Shown: positions 52,869 to 64,000 of the stretch, piece after piece
Position numbering within the stretch: position 1 is the stretch's first letter
How the letters are laid out: every line of letters begins with the position of its first letter
Assembly (NCBI GenBank): GCA_033220425.1
Contig: CM065648.1
Location: 310,001-374,000, forward strand
DNA: 64,000 nucleotides
Origin: Lepraria neglecta
Lineage: Eukaryota > Ascomycota > Lecanoromycetes > Lecanorales > Stereocaulaceae
Direction: 5' to 3'
Program-made: the position numbers and the translations under genes
Notes under the pieces: generated by a model
What the model saw: the letters and a program-made list of their open reading frames with translations, nothing else
Database searches by the model: none
What the model was told of the DNA's origin: nothing

Positions 52869-54185
52869 TTGTCGGTGTCATCTTCCTCCACTTCCTCCTC
52901 CTCCATCCACTCTGAAACCTCTACGATACGTTGTTCGCAGGAGTCCTGGGACGATTTCAAGCCACGAGTTGAAAAACTATGTGAGAGCCTATGGCCTCCA
53001 CAAAAATCCATGAAGCAACTTGTCTTGGACGCCCTGCGTGCGAACAAGTTCTTTGGGTCTTTTGTACCGCCGCCGCAAGCACCACTCATCGAGCGGCTTC
53101 GAGGAGGTGACTATAATCGAATCACAAGTATCACTCTACCGTCACCGCATAGCAAAGGAGCCCAAAAGTTCATCCTTCGAAACTCAAGATGGGACGAAGG
53201 ACGTGCTGACCGAGACGTGGCCGCTTTGACATATGTAGGCCAACGAACTTCGATTCCGGTCGCTGAGGTCGTTGCAAAGGACTTCAGCTGTGAAAATGCA
53301 CTAGGAAAGCCGTATGTGATCCAAAGTTGGATTCCAGGGAGTGACCTCAACTCGATTTGGGATACACTCAGCCATTCACAGCGGTGCACGGTCGCGTGTG
53401 AGATGAGTCGCACTATCAAGACTCTTCTGTCCCTAGACAGTCCAGTAGCAGGCCTGGTTGAGGCAGCACCGCTAGACATAGACTCTGATCAGTGCCCAAA
53501 GATTGTACCTTTCGAGCTGAAAGAGCCAGATGGGGAGCTCATTGAAGAGCTGCAGCCAGGAAATTCCATGGAAGCCCCTCGAGCGCGCGAGAGAACCGCT
53601 GACTTCTTCAAAACTCAGTTCGGAAGATGGCGGGCATATGCTCTTACGAGGCTCTTTGAACGAGATATCGCACTCTCCAGTGGTCTCCTTGAGACGGTAT
53701 GCGAAATGGGCAAGCTGGGCATGTTCGATAATGCAGCTATGCACTGTCTCTGCCACGTCGACCTGCATTCCCGCAACATCATGGCCGAGATCTAGTCTGA
53801 TAGCTCCATCAAAATCACAGGTATACTGGACTGGGACGAGGCTGTCATTGCCCCAAAGTTTGTGAACTGCCAGCCTCCTTGGTGGCTATGGGAAGAAGAG
53901 GGCGATAAACGCGAGGATGAGGATGGCTGGCCCACCTGGCCGTATGAACTCAAAATATCCACCGATTTCCCTGCCACGCCGGACAAGCAGGAGCTCAAGC
54001 GTCTCTTTGAGGAGAATACAGGACCCGAATTCATGCGCCTAGCATACGATGATATCCCTCGGCTCAGCAGAGGATTATTCATTTTAGCCAAGGAAGGCTT
54101 GCCTTCGAGCGAGCATTATAAAGCAGCTGAGAGGAGAAAAAAAATGAAAGAGTGGAAGGAGATGCGCCAGGCTTTAACTCAATAG
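52869..54185 (+). pseudogene. APH-fold kinase-like gene interrupted by one TAG
   Basis: A single frame of 438 codons plus stop, intact except for TAG at 53793-53795. The N-terminal lobe has SKGAQKFILRNSRWDEG and YVGQRTSIPVAEVVAKDF. The catalytic loop is HCLCHVDLHSRNIMAEI, directly followed by the TAG. SDSSIKITGILDWDEAVIAP (metal-binding Asp), QPPWWLWEEEG and a helical end come after it. In relatives as I recall them the motif reads ...EIQSD..., so CAG to TAG, a C-to-T change at CpA, explains the stop. The product made without readthrough lacks the metal Asp and should be inactive. The start is unresolved: no ATG precedes residue 52 (MKQLVLD, near 53010), and the frame is open back to about 52705. 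Substrate unknown. Confidence 0.78.
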
Positions 54186-54723
54186 ATCAACGGCCTTTGA
54201 AGCACGGGTTTTATACAGGTGGTAGATGGAAAACATGTACTATTTATAGGCAATAGGCTAATGATAATGCATCATTGCTCTGACGATTCTATCATACCTA
54301 CCCTCGTAGCTCGTTCCATACATATTATTCATGACTCTATGCATTGATGTGGTCATCTTTTGGATGTATTTGCACACAGAAAAGCTAGTAATATGTCAGT
54401 ATTAATCTTGCTAGAGCGAACTCTTCATTGAGCTCTAATAAGCAGGATAAATGGAATCAGAGGGAGAAACGAAGCTTGGAAAGTATTGGTTTTACACAAG
54501 TGAAAGCGCATCAACGTGTTAAGGAGATAGAACGAAGAGCTGGTGATATGTCAAGATATGATTTGCTAGAGTAAAAATCTCAGTCATTCCAAGCCTCGAC
54601 AAGCAGAGGGAACTAGAGAAGTGTTGAATTTGTACAAGTGAAAACGTTCGATGTTCAAAATCTGACTACCAAGTCTCAGAGTCAGAGCCTGAGAACTCGC
54701 GACGCCATAGAATAGAAGTGTTC
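54186..54723. other. spacer before the second foldback element
   Basis: 538 bp, no supported gene, AT-leaning. Confidence 0.4.
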
Positions 54724-54888
54724 ACCCCCTGAGTTGTCAGTTGGGCCCTAAAGAAGCTCCTCCGGGGAGCCGAATTGGCACCCGAGACGGACTAAATCCG
54801 AAATCTCTGGGGACGCTTGCCTTCCCCCAGATGACTAGCTTTAGGCCCCTGTCCAAGGGCGGCCCGGGCGGGTGACAACTCAGGGGGT
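54724..54888. mobile_element. 165-bp foldback/MITE-like element with 16-bp terminal inverted repeats
   Basis: ACCCCCTGAGTTGTCA at 54724 is the perfect inverse of TGACAACTCAGGGGGT ending at 54888. The interior is GC-rich and non-coding. No clear target duplication. The termini differ from those of the element at 11485-11654, so it belongs to another family. Confidence 0.7.
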
Positions 54889-55128
54889 AAACCCTTCTAG
54901 GGCTGAACAGGGGGCGCCAAGCTTCCCATAATTTTCAGCTTCCAATATCATACTTTTACTCGAGTCCTAAGGATATGCCGAAATGCAAAGGCTGCTAGGG
55001 CTTCTGAGCGGCAAACAAGCCTAAAGTTGAGAATGTGCCGTCGCAGATAATTGTGCTGCGCCTAGAACTTATATTTCGAGCGGGACTGGACTGCACTTGC
55101 TCCGCCAACTTCCGCCAATGTACGCTCG

Positions 55129-56997
55129 ATGAGACGACGCTCATCTGTCGGCATTTATGTTGGCTCAAACTTCAGGAGGATTATGAGAAAAACACAGCTC
55201 GCCACATTCGTGGGGCTTTTTGTGTTCATCAGCGTCACCCTTTTCTTCCTGAGAAATCATACACCCCCATCGGTACCCATCGACACTACTCCGCCAGCGC
55301 TTACAAAGGAGCTTCCTCTGTCGACTGAAGCCTCGCATCCCATCTACCAGCTCATTACGAAAGCGGAGGTAGAGTTCAAGTCCCTCAAGGATAGGCAATC
55401 TGGTACCTTGGCGAAGGCTGTTGAGGAGTACAGACGGAGATACAAAATACCCCCACCTCCAAACTTCGAGAAATGGTACGAATTCGCGACATCGAAAGGT
55501 GTCGAGCTGATCGACGAGTATGACACTATATACCATTCCTTGCTCCCTTTCTGGGCCTTGAAACCATCCGTCATCCGGGGAAGAGCTAGGGAGGCGCTAG
55601 GCTTTGACAATGCATTGCTTGGGGTGATAATACGCGATGGACAAGTCATCAGCGCTTTTGGAGGGACAGAATGGCAGCAAAAGTCAACGGTGGGCATGGT
55701 TGCAGACTTTGTCAAATACTTGCCCGACATGGATCTGCCGTTCAATATCCACGATGAACCCCGGGTGGTTGTCCCTCATGACGACCTAAGCAGACTGGTG
55801 GCTGCCGCAAAAGACAAGGCAATGCCCGCAGCTTTTGGGAACCAAGCACCAAAGAATTCTTGGTCTCCACGACCGGCCGATATGGACGATGGGACGCGAC
55901 CGAATGAGGCCAAGATCACGAGGTTCAACAAATATGCCCATCAGCCTACTTGGACAGAATCGAGGATGTCATGCTCGCCGGGCAGCCCTGCACGCAATCT
56001 AGATGAGAGCAAAGAAGATGATGAAAAATCGTTCTACTTCTCACAATTAGGTCTGGTCTTCAACAAAACCGCACTGTCAGACATCTGCCTGTCACCTTCT
56101 CTCGAGGAGCGCTATGGCTTCTTCAATCGCCCCAATGCTTACAACATCGTGCACGATCTGTTCCCAGTTTTTTCTCAAAGCAAGATTAGCAGCTACCAAG
56201 ACATTCTTTATCCTTCACCATGGTACTGGTCGAATAAGGTGGGATACAATGAGAAGGATGATTACAACTGGGAAAAGAAGAAGAACAAGCTCTACTGGCG
56301 TGGCTCTACAACAGGTGGTTTCTCCAGGGACGGAGGCTGGAGACGACAGCACAGACAGCTGTTCGTTGAGAAGATCAACGCTCTGGATAACGCCAAGGTC
56401 ATGAAGAGCCAAAATACTACTGGCTCAGCCGAATGGCAAATGGAAGAAGCACCAAGGACAGAATACAAAGATCTTTTTGACGTCAAATTTGCCCATGTTG
56501 GACAGTGCGATCCTGGAGATTGCGACGCTCAAAAAGAGTTCTTTGATGTGGTCAAGCCGGACAAACAGCACGAGGCTTGGCAATACAAGTATCTACTGGA
56601 TATAGATGGTAACGCTTTCAGCGGGAGATTCTATGCGTTTCTGAAGAGCATGAGCTTGGTGTACAAAATGGCGATATTTAGAGAGTGGCACGAGGAGTGG
56701 TTACGACCTTGGGTGCACTACGTCCCTCTTGGTCTCAAAGGGGATGAGTATGTGGAGAGTGTACGATATTTCAATAACGAACCGGATGGGCGAGTACAGG
56801 CGCCCAAGTTGGCTATACAGGGACGAGAGTGGGCAAGGAAGGTGCTCCGGAATGAGGACTTCGAGGTCTGGTTCTTCCGGTTGTTGATAGAGTGAGTATT
56901 GTCCAAAGCATTATGGGGTTCTGTACTGACACTTTTCTGCAGATATGGCCGAATAGTCGATGACAACAGGGAGAAAATCGGCTACGGCAATGTCTAA
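55129..56997 (+). CDS. CAP10-type glycosyltransferase (GT90)
   Basis: Exon 55129-56891, 51-bp intron (GTGAGT...TGCAG), exon 56943-56997; 605 aa. The start MRRRSSVGIYVGSN leads to a type II signal anchor (ATFVGLFVFISVTLFFL), so the enzyme should face the Golgi lumen. The lumenal part has SRMSCSPGSPA, the LYWRGSTTGGFS block, RHRQLFVEK, FAHVGQCDPGDC and DIDGNAFSGRFYAFLKSMSL, then WVHYVPL and DEYVESVRYF. WRGSTTGG and DGNAFSGR are hallmarks of the Cryptococcus Cap10 / POGLUT group, which transfers xylose or glucose in walls, capsules or glycoproteins. A final short exon adds YGRIVDDNREKIGYGNV. Donor sugar not predictable. Intact. Confidence 0.9.
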
Positions 56998-57000
56998 ACA

Positions 57001-57060
57001 TAATATACCCATATATACACAATATACCCATATATACACAATATACCCATATATACATAC
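57001..57060. repeat. 19-bp tandem repeat, three copies
   Basis: Unit ACAATATACCCATATATAC, starting a few bases after the GT90 stop codon. AT-rich microsatellite in the 3' UTR. Confidence 0.85.
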
Positions 57061-57395
57061 ATTTCCTTTCACTTATCCTCCTGGCTTTGGAGATGACCAG
57101 ATTTTACTTCAATCTGATTCGCCGGTGACCATTCCGAGGACTTTCAAGGCTACCAGCGAACGCGCCTACAACCAGTACGCATTTCGTAGCCACTGATTGC
57201 AAACGTGGCGCTGCAAGCCGTCGTTTCAGTTCCCGCCATTCCCAGTCCAGCAGCATTCTGCGAGCTAAGTACCTAGCCTTACAGTACTCAACTTATAGAT
57301 CATGCAGCTAGCAATAGCTAGTAATGATGATCAACTTTGCTATAAGAATGGCCGTTCCCTCCTAATCTTGTGATTTCTTGAATATTGCCAACAAC

Positions 57396-58427
57396 ATGGC
57401 GAACCCATACCCGCCTCCCGGTCAAGCCCCCGGATACTACGCTCCACCCACCCAAGCCCCTGGCCAATATGCTCTTCCCATTCAACAACATCCACCCCAC
57501 CCTCCTGGACCTCAGTTCCAGCAAGCCCCACCATATCCTCCACCTCCCCAGTCACAGCAACCCTCGCCATACCCTCCTGTCCCTCAGTATGCTCAACCTC
57601 CACCACTCGCCCAAGCTCCCCAGCTACAGCATCTCCCACCATCCAACAACCGCCTCCTCCACGTCCAGAACGGTGGCCTACTGGGCCAAGTCCAAATCGT
57701 CGACGCCACGACCGGGGCACCCCTCTACACCATTGTCAAGAACAAGCGCTCCCACTTCAGCTCAGACCCCCATTTGACTATCCTGTCGAGCCTTAACAAT
57801 ACACCAATTGGCACAATCCGCTTCCACCACCCCAGCGATGACATTGAACTCCAGATCCACGGCCACACTGTTGAATTCATTTGCAGCTCCTTTAGTTCGT
57901 CTCATGAATTTAAGAGCAGGGTTCCTGGTGGCCCGACGCTGAAGTGGAAGAATCATGATGTTTTGAAGGGTGGAGACACGCGCTGCACGGATCAGAAGGG
58001 ACAGGTGGTAGCGAGGTTTGAGGCGAGTAGGTGGAAGGATGTGCACAAGGTAAGAAAGCATTCATACATTAACTCCATGTCCCCTGTCGGAAGAAGGTTC
58101 AAGTTCATCAATTTGAGTAGTTTCTTTTTGTGCACATATTTCACGGTCTAGGAGTTGAGATTTGGGCTTGAACGCTGACTTGAATATCTTCTATAGCAGG
58201 GAATATTCGAGCTAGGACCAGGCCCGGCAGCTGGGGGACCTCCAATGGACGAGGTTGTTGTTAGTGGGATTGCCATGGTGGAGTATAAGCACAGAGAGAG
58301 TGGAGGTGGTGGGGGCGGGAATCATGCGGCTAATTCGACCAACTCTGTGACCGGATTGTTTAGTGGTGGTGATGGGGGTGGTGATGGAGGAGGAGGCGGC
58401 GGTGATGGTGGGGGTGGCGGTGGCTAA
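57396..58427 (+). CDS. Pro/Gln-rich protein with a tubby C-terminal-like (LURP-one-type) domain
   Basis: Exons 57396-58049 and 58200-58427 (150-bp intron, GTAAGA, alternative acceptors ATAG or GCAG) encode 293 aa. The first ~95 residues are PYPPPGQAPGYYAPP-type Pro/Gln/Ala repeats. The middle is a beta-rich domain: GGLLGQVQIVDATTGAPLYT, LSSLNNTPIGTIRFHHPSDD, IELQIHGHTVEFI, PTLKWKNH, GQVVARFEASRWKD, then a closing GIFELGP and DEVVVSGIAMVEYKHR. This layout is that of scramblase/LURP-one-like folds common in fungi (DUF6593-type). The C-terminus is a Gly/Asp run. The family is not characterised enzymatically. Confidence 0.72.
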
Positions 58428-59457
58428 GGGTTGGACCACGATGTGGAATTGAGCTAGAATAGCTATAGTATTCGCACAATGTTTTGAAGCCCTCGGTACG
58501 TGTCAACGAATATTCGGTTCTTCAAACATGAAATCGAGTCAATGGAGCCACTTGGCTGGGACAATTAGAGTTTAGCGGCAAACTTCTTCCCCACACATGG
58601 ATGTGTCTAAGCCTTTCAACCATGGTCCTCCTCGCTGGCTTTGATATCTCTCGGACAAACTTTGCGGAATCCAGCAACGGTATTCGAGATCAACAGGAGA
58701 CATCGATCTCAAAGCTAATTGAGCTCGGAAATAGTAGCCGCCATGCGCTCTCACTTTCGGCAAAGACTCGAAAGATGCCACAAGATTCCAGCGACTGAAG
58801 GACGATATGCAATTAGTCTTCCCGGATTGTTGTAGGCGTAACGAAGGTTCTGCATTGCTGAGGCACAGTGACAGCGCGATGCGAAAAGCGCGCCGGGTTC
58901 GGCGATTCAGTCGATCAATACCTTGGCAAGTCGAGGAGAGGAGAGCAGGCACACGGGAAAGAGAAAAAGAGACAGATCAGATGGCGGGGTTGGAAATGGA
59001 AGAAACTGCTCTATAGCTAAGTGTTAGCATTCTCCGTCGTGACACCCCTTCGGTTGTCTTGATATGGTCTGAGCCTACTTTGGCCGGAGTGTTGATAGGT
59101 AAACGGGCGGATCTACAGCGTCGGCTAAGAGGGCATGGAACCTATGCCTATTAGGGCGAGGGTAGATAAAGGGGCAGAGTCCAAAATGATATTCGAGTCG
59201 ACCCCAACAGCGGAGATGGACGAATGCGCCGAGCTAGTTGGCAAGTTGCAAATGAGGAAATTTGGCCGCTTCAGAACAACTAGTGTACGGTGTACGGTGA
59301 GAACAAAGATTATTCAAGCACTGATGCGAACCATTCCCGGTAATCCTTGTCGGACCAGTCGACCAGCAGGTCCAGGGCCGCAACCATCTGGAAAGCACCC
59401 AAAAGGGTCCTTGTCGAACCAATCGGAAGCTGTCCGTATAAATTCTGCGCCTTGAGG
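58428..59457. other. 1-kb convergent spacer
   Basis: No supported gene. Frames at 58572-58952 and 59135-59455 lack motifs. Confidence 0.4.
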
Positions 59458-61023
59458 TTAGCTAATCATATCGGATGATGCAGTTGGAGCACCAACATTG
59501 CTATGATCATCTCCCTTGATTGCGGACAGAAACAGATCGTGACCATAGAACGTGAGGACTGGCAGAGTGGGTACCTCACCGCCAGCTTTACCATGCTGCT
59601 TCAGAAGCTGTGCCAGTCTCAACAAGCCTGCGCCGGCCCAGACTGCCAACTGTACATCTGCAACATCCCCACCCGTGAAGGGTATCTTGGTCTCTATGCT
59701 GAGGCTAATAGGGTTCAAGCGCAACGAAGCGCTCAAAGTCTGATTGATGGACTGGGAATTTTTATCCAGGTTAGTAAGGGCTCGGAGGATTCGCTCTTGC
59801 ATATGCGCTGTTGGTTTGAGGTAGACGGCGAGGTCAACGAGCTTACTTTGCATCGAGGTGCCGGAGAGATGGCTGGGCGATAGCGATGGGGGTTGAATGC
59901 GGGCGTCGGTTCTGTAAAGACAGTAAGGTCAGCCGTATATCACTGACTACAACACAGCGGAACACACATATTTAGGTAGTCCATTGATTCGTGGTATTTG
60001 GGATTCTGGATGACCAACTCCAGGATGTGTTCATGTACTCGGCTGTTCCAATTGGCTTCGGAGTGGAACTCCCTTACACATTTCTTCGCCTGTTTCGAAA
60101 CATTCTGGAGCTGACCAGTCCATGAACGCTGGTATTCTCGCTCGTCAACTTCCGTGGTCTCGGAAGATGTGTAGTTGTAGTCTAATGGCCAATCATGTTT
60201 GTGGAGAATTCGTTCGACGTCGGCCTGCGAGTCGCGCTGTTAGAACCGAGGGTTACATTGAAGGGATATTGAACACACCCTGAGATGGACTGGTACGACT
60301 TGTTGTCCACGGCTAATCTCGACCAGTCTCTCGTATCGGTCCATTACCCCACCCAACCTTTCGGCTACAGCACCATCCAGGTCGCAGAGCTTTGTTGGTC
60401 TATTCACCATCAGAAGGTCGGCCATCCTCTTCACAGGACTTCGCGACCGAGTGCTGGAAGCTTCATCATTGGTAGACTTGCGTGAGGGAGATGATACGGA
60501 GGCTTCTAGCCTGGTGTCTGGGTATGGAAGCCTTGGTACATGGCCAGAAGCAAGGGTAGCTCGGCTCCTAGCTTTCGGTGTTGGTTCTTCCAAGTCCGTC
60601 TCGTCCTCTTGCATGCCATGGTCTGGTTCCTCTTGCGTGCCATGGTCTAATTCCTCTTGTTCTACTTCCGCTGCTTCTTCCTTCTCTCGTATCTGGGCCT
60701 GCACAGGTTGGCCGCGTCGCGTGACTGGCTTCTTCTGGGGTGATGGGCGGACCTCTGGCTTTTGGCCTTGCATTTCGTTGTTTGGAAGGCGAGGCCGGGA
60801 GGCTTTGTTGGGTCTCGCGTTCAGCACGAGCGTGTCTATCTTCCAGTGACCGAGGCATGCGGTTCCTACTTATCTCAGCGAGTGGCGGCAAGCAAGATGG
60901 ACGAAAGTCGTGGCCGTGCTGCTGAAGGTCGCGTTTCCGTTTGCGTTTGTTGTGACCTTCACTCTGCTGCTGCTCGGAAGGGATAGTCTCGAGCCAAGTC
61001 AGCACACTGCCACCATCTGACAT
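59458..61023 (-). CDS. PD-(D/E)XK nuclease-like domain protein
   Basis: Four exons (61023-60870, 60802-60279, 60236-59968, 59911-59458), 466 aa. Start MSDGGSVLTWLETIPSEQQQ, basic NKRKRKRD. Exon 1 to 2 uses donor GTAGGA and acceptor AAAG, the only join I found that keeps the frame. The rest of the N-terminal half is disordered and acidic with SPVKRMADLL at its end. Then come HLRRDSQADVERILHKHDWP, EANWNSRVHEHILELVIQN (first acid), MQSKLVDLAVYLKP (metal Asp) and LSIETKIP (ExK motif), giving the E...D...ExK order of the nuclease fold. This is a large ascomycete-specific family, usually hypothetical; whether it cuts DNA is unproved. Confidence 0.8.
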
Positions 61024-61344
61024 TGGTGCTGATCGTTGAAGTGGAAGATAAGTTTCATGGTAGGGTCGTAGTAGAGGGGAACAAATAGGGACGCGCAAAA
61101 ATGTGGCCCAGCAACGCAATCCGACGGCCGCGATACCGCTTTTTGCAAAACCATTATCGAAAATTTGATTTTTTTCCGTAGCCCCCCACCAAAATTTGGT
61201 GCAAAACCTACGCATCTGGATCCAACCACTATAAAAGCCAGAATCCTTATAAAAGCTTCCTAAAAAGGCAAATTTAAGGCAGGATCTTGGTGTTGCTAAT
61301 AAGTCTTATATCTTAAGAGACCCTGAGGCTACTGCTGAAGCCAT
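61024..61344. other. promoter side of the nuclease-like gene, AT-rich end
   Basis: The part from about 61150 has runs such as CACTATAAAAGCC and AAATTTAAGG, then leads into the decayed gene. A frame with DPEATAEAIWCQI may be its lost N-terminal part. Confidence 0.35.
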
Positions 61345-63098
61345 TTGGTGCCAGATACACCGTCTCGAACGTCTGTAACCTCATTTCGATATGATGTGCT
61401 TGATGAGGATAACGATTCTGATAGAGCTGGGCCTAAGACTCAGTTATCCAACACTCAGACGTATTTCAACACCCAGCAGCCTCGAAGAAGACGCCGTTTG
61501 TCTGAAAGCCTGTTGATAGGCGTTGAAGGTGAACCGAACAAGAGGTGGACACAGGCTAGGAAGGAGAGATCTTATAGGTAGGATATTTCCAGTGAAGATG
61601 AAGAGACTCCAAAGGATATTGATATCTCACAGTCTAGGCTTGGTCAGCAATCCCACGGTTCTACTGTAAACAAGAAGAAGGGGAAGGCAAGTTCAACACG
61701 CCTACCAGTAGCTAGTGAGGATAATCTTGAATCACTAGAACCTATCGCTATTAAATATAAGCTGGCTGTTAGGTCGTTCTGGGAGAAAGACACACAAAAT
61801 TCAAATATTCGCAGTCAAACCTTCTGAGACTGCACTATAAATGGTAGTAACCACATCCTTGTTAGAACTATGCATAATCAGCAGAAGGATCTCGCCACTA
61901 AATGGGCTATCGAGAGAGGCAACGCCTGCTTTCGTATTTCAGTCCAAGCAACACCGTTTCATGAGAAGCTTACAGGGCCAAAGGATGGAAAGAAAGACTT
62001 ACAAGTAGACCTCATATATCATTGGGCCCGCAACAGCACTGGGGAGACCCCTGCAGTTGGCAAAGCCGCTGAGAAGAAGGCTGGCAGTGGGACGACTATT
62101 TCAGGAACAGCAAGAGGCTCTACACATATCCCTACCAATAGGCTTCTTGGGGAGTTGGATGAGATAAACGCAGAGAATCCTTGGAGGCAAAAACAACAGG
62201 AAATACACAGTCGATGGGCTTGCAAAAGTTCGATATGTAGTAACACGGGCCACTATTGCTATTTGCATAAGGGCGAGCATTTACCTTTCCTTCCAAAGCA
62301 GTCAAAGATATGGGCAGCTGCTATTCTAAAAGATATTACAGGTCGAATGAGTGATAATGAGCCTCCTGCATCCCTACTTGTTGAACTACAGCAGACGCAG
62401 AAGAAGGAGGCTCGTAAAGAAAAGAGACGGCATACTACTGAGAAACCTATACAACCTACAAACACACCTGCTTATCCTACTGTAGGAGGGCAGTTTGGAC
62501 AGCCACCGCCTTTGTATCCATATGGATACAACTTTCAGCCTGGTTTTCAGCCACTGATATCAGGATCCCAGTTGCTGAGAGATACGAGAACGTCAGATCC
62601 GATTAAAGAACTACGCTCTAGAGACGTGGATCTACCTGAGACAACTACTCAGCCCCCTCGCTCGATCGCTGCTCAGTTACAGTAATACCAGACCTCTCGT
62701 CCTATCGAAAAAACAGCCCTGTTGAAGGCGAACTGGCTGAGTTCGTTAGATGGCTAAGCAAAAAGCACCCGAATACATAGAACAAATATGAGAAGGCTAA
62801 GGACGAGATTATAGATCAGGGCTATACTACGGATATCATACATGCCTGGAAGAATGACAAGCATGAGGAGCAGTGGCGTAAGCTTGGTATCAAGCCTGGG
62901 ATTGGCCGCCAATTGGCTAGAAATGTTAGTAAATGGGGCCGTGAGAGGCAGGTTGAAACAACTCCTGTTGGAAGTCTCGGAAGAACTCTCCCATTATCGC
63001 CGCCGCAGCGGGGTTCAACAAGCAGGCCCCAGCAGATGTCCTATAATCTATACAGTGGAGAGGATCTTAGAGATCCAGACTGTTTTACAGAGACCTGA
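61345..63098 (+). pseudogene. decayed gene, four stops and one homopolymer shift
   Basis: One frame from about 61345 shows SRTSVTSFRYDVLDEDNDSD, TAG at 61579, EDEETPKDIDISQSRLGQQS, TGA at 61825, HILVRTMHNQQKDLATKWAI, CYLHKGEHLPFLPKQSKIWA, TAA at 62683. An A6 run at about 62707 must be A7 to join PVEGELAEFVRWLSKKHP. TAG at 62778 is followed by NKYEKAKDEIIDQGY, then KLGIKPGIGRQLARNVSKWG. The last part is like a small C-terminal helical (SAM-like) module often seen at the end of lineage-specific fungal proteins. CpA-type changes (CAG to TAG) could explain some stops. Function not known. Confidence 0.5.
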
Positions 63099-64000
63099 AA
63101 TTATACATAGTCTAGATTGCAAGTTTTTCCTATATAATTATATATCGTAGATCCGAAAAACCTGTTGTAGCGCGGTTTTAGTTATCGATTGGCGCGCGCA
63201 CACACCAAAATCTGAACAAAGTCGGCTTTTTACTAGATCTCCACTACCAGTAGTCAGAATCGGTCCCAAATGGGCAAAATTGAAGCTCTTGGTGTAGTAT
63301 TGCTTTTGCCCTATAAGCGGAGCTCTTGCCCGCGCTGTCGCTGCCTACCACCCCCGCCGCCGCTAAAATGCCACCAATGTGTTCTCGGGCATTTCCTACG
63401 CTTCAACCCAAGAAATGCCTCAATGGCCGTGCTGCCAACTTGGATCATGCCGAAGCGCTCGGGTGCTTCGCCGCAATACTAGAACTCGATGTACCGGATC
63501 CCAGCCGTGTGACTTACATACGATAATGAATACCGCACCTTCTGGCAGGATTCTTTGCCCATTTCCTACGATTGAGAGGGACAAGAATCGATAGCAAGAT
63601 AGAGCTTCTTGGCAAAGGGCCTGGAGCATAAAGTGCCAAATTCATGGCAGTAAGATCTCTATGACAAGTAGATGCGTCTCGCAAGTATCTCCGAGCCTCT
63701 AAAGACTTAAATACCAAGTACACCCCTAGCGGGATGAGGTGTCTGCTCTAGTCTAGAACCCTGACCCTTGCAGCAGAGCTCTCGCGAATCCAATGGCCGG
63801 CGTCTTTCCGTAATCCGAGCTCGTAACCTCTCCCCCTCTCCCATCCCAGGTTACCTTAGTCACGACTCAACTCTCGTTCCTACCTTATGACTTCCGGTCC
63901 TTCGCCATCATCATCGTCAGTCAATTGCACATTCAAGCACTTGTGTCGTGTGCTCCTTTAGTCATTCACCCTCCTCATCACCAATCGGCGGGGTCAGCCG
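63099..64000. other. terminal spacer, possible promoter of an off-window gene
   Basis: No supported gene. From about 63860 the sequence is CT-rich with a CCAAT box (ACCAATCGGC), like a 5' leader running off the + end. Confidence 0.35.

Noticed and set aside
58245-58439. Gly-run frames on both strands at the end of the tubby-like gene
   Set aside because: Low-complexity shadow of the Gly/Asp tail.
1-64000. CRISPR arrays, operons, ribosome binding sites, prophage
   Set aside because: The DNA is clearly fungal; spliced genes throughout and no regular spacer-repeat array.

Overview
This is eukaryotic, fungal DNA, most likely from a filamentous ascomycete (Pezizomycotina). The genes are short and dense on both strands. 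Most are split by 45-80 bp introns with GTRNGY donors, a CTNAC-like branch point and a YAG acceptor. The conserved set (SEN15, TPT1, SEA4, EFG1, HUT1, CLU1, cnxH, a DUF2985 protein, a GT90/CAP10 enzyme) is ascomycete. I would guess Leotiomycetes or a neighbouring class, but that is inference.

Layout. 1-4.8 kb: the 3' end of a GPI-type wall protein, a cis-CaaD-like tautomerase, a Nudix hydrolase and molybdopterin synthase large subunit. 5.9-13.7 kb: two same-strand, duplicated three-finger C2H2 genes. They enclose a graveyard of decayed genes, an AT-rich island and a 170 bp foldback element. 13.9-17 kb: a Fungal_N/RhoGAP fusion whose GAP arginine finger is lost, and a secreted GPI-type protein broken by two 1-nt shifts. 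17.6-35.9 kb: a mostly housekeeping block with SEA4, EFG1, TPT1, a disordered protein, a mitochondrial AAA ATPase, a membrane protein, SEN15 and a DUF2985 membrane protein. 36.7-45.3 kb: a coiled-coil protein, HUT1, CLU1 and a Tyr/Arg repeat protein. 46-55 kb: an accessory stretch with two damaged APH-fold kinase genes, two more coiled-coil paralogues (one broken) and a second foldback element. 55-64 kb: a GT90 glycosyltransferase, a tubby-like protein, a PD-(D/E)XK protein, and a decayed gene with several stops.

SEN15 and TPT1 act in the same pathway, tRNA splicing, but lie 8 kb apart and are not an operon. SEA4 (TORC1 control), EFG1 (18S rRNA maturation) and CLU1 (mitochondrial distribution/translation) are growth-related, with no sign of joint control beyond divergent promoters.

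The most interesting signals are these. (1) The C2H2 pair keeps an 11-bp leader hairpin, changed by compensatory substitutions, followed about 20 nt later by a 5-codon AUG mini-ORF (M-I-I-x-stop). One copy has no in-frame AUG at all before its first intron. (2) The RhoGAP-like protein has lost both its arginine finger and the conserved Asn. (3) Single-base losses in homopolymers recur, including one in TPT1, which suggests consensus errors in the assembly or a deletion-prone history. (4) Three genes are broken by single nonsense codons or short frameshifts.
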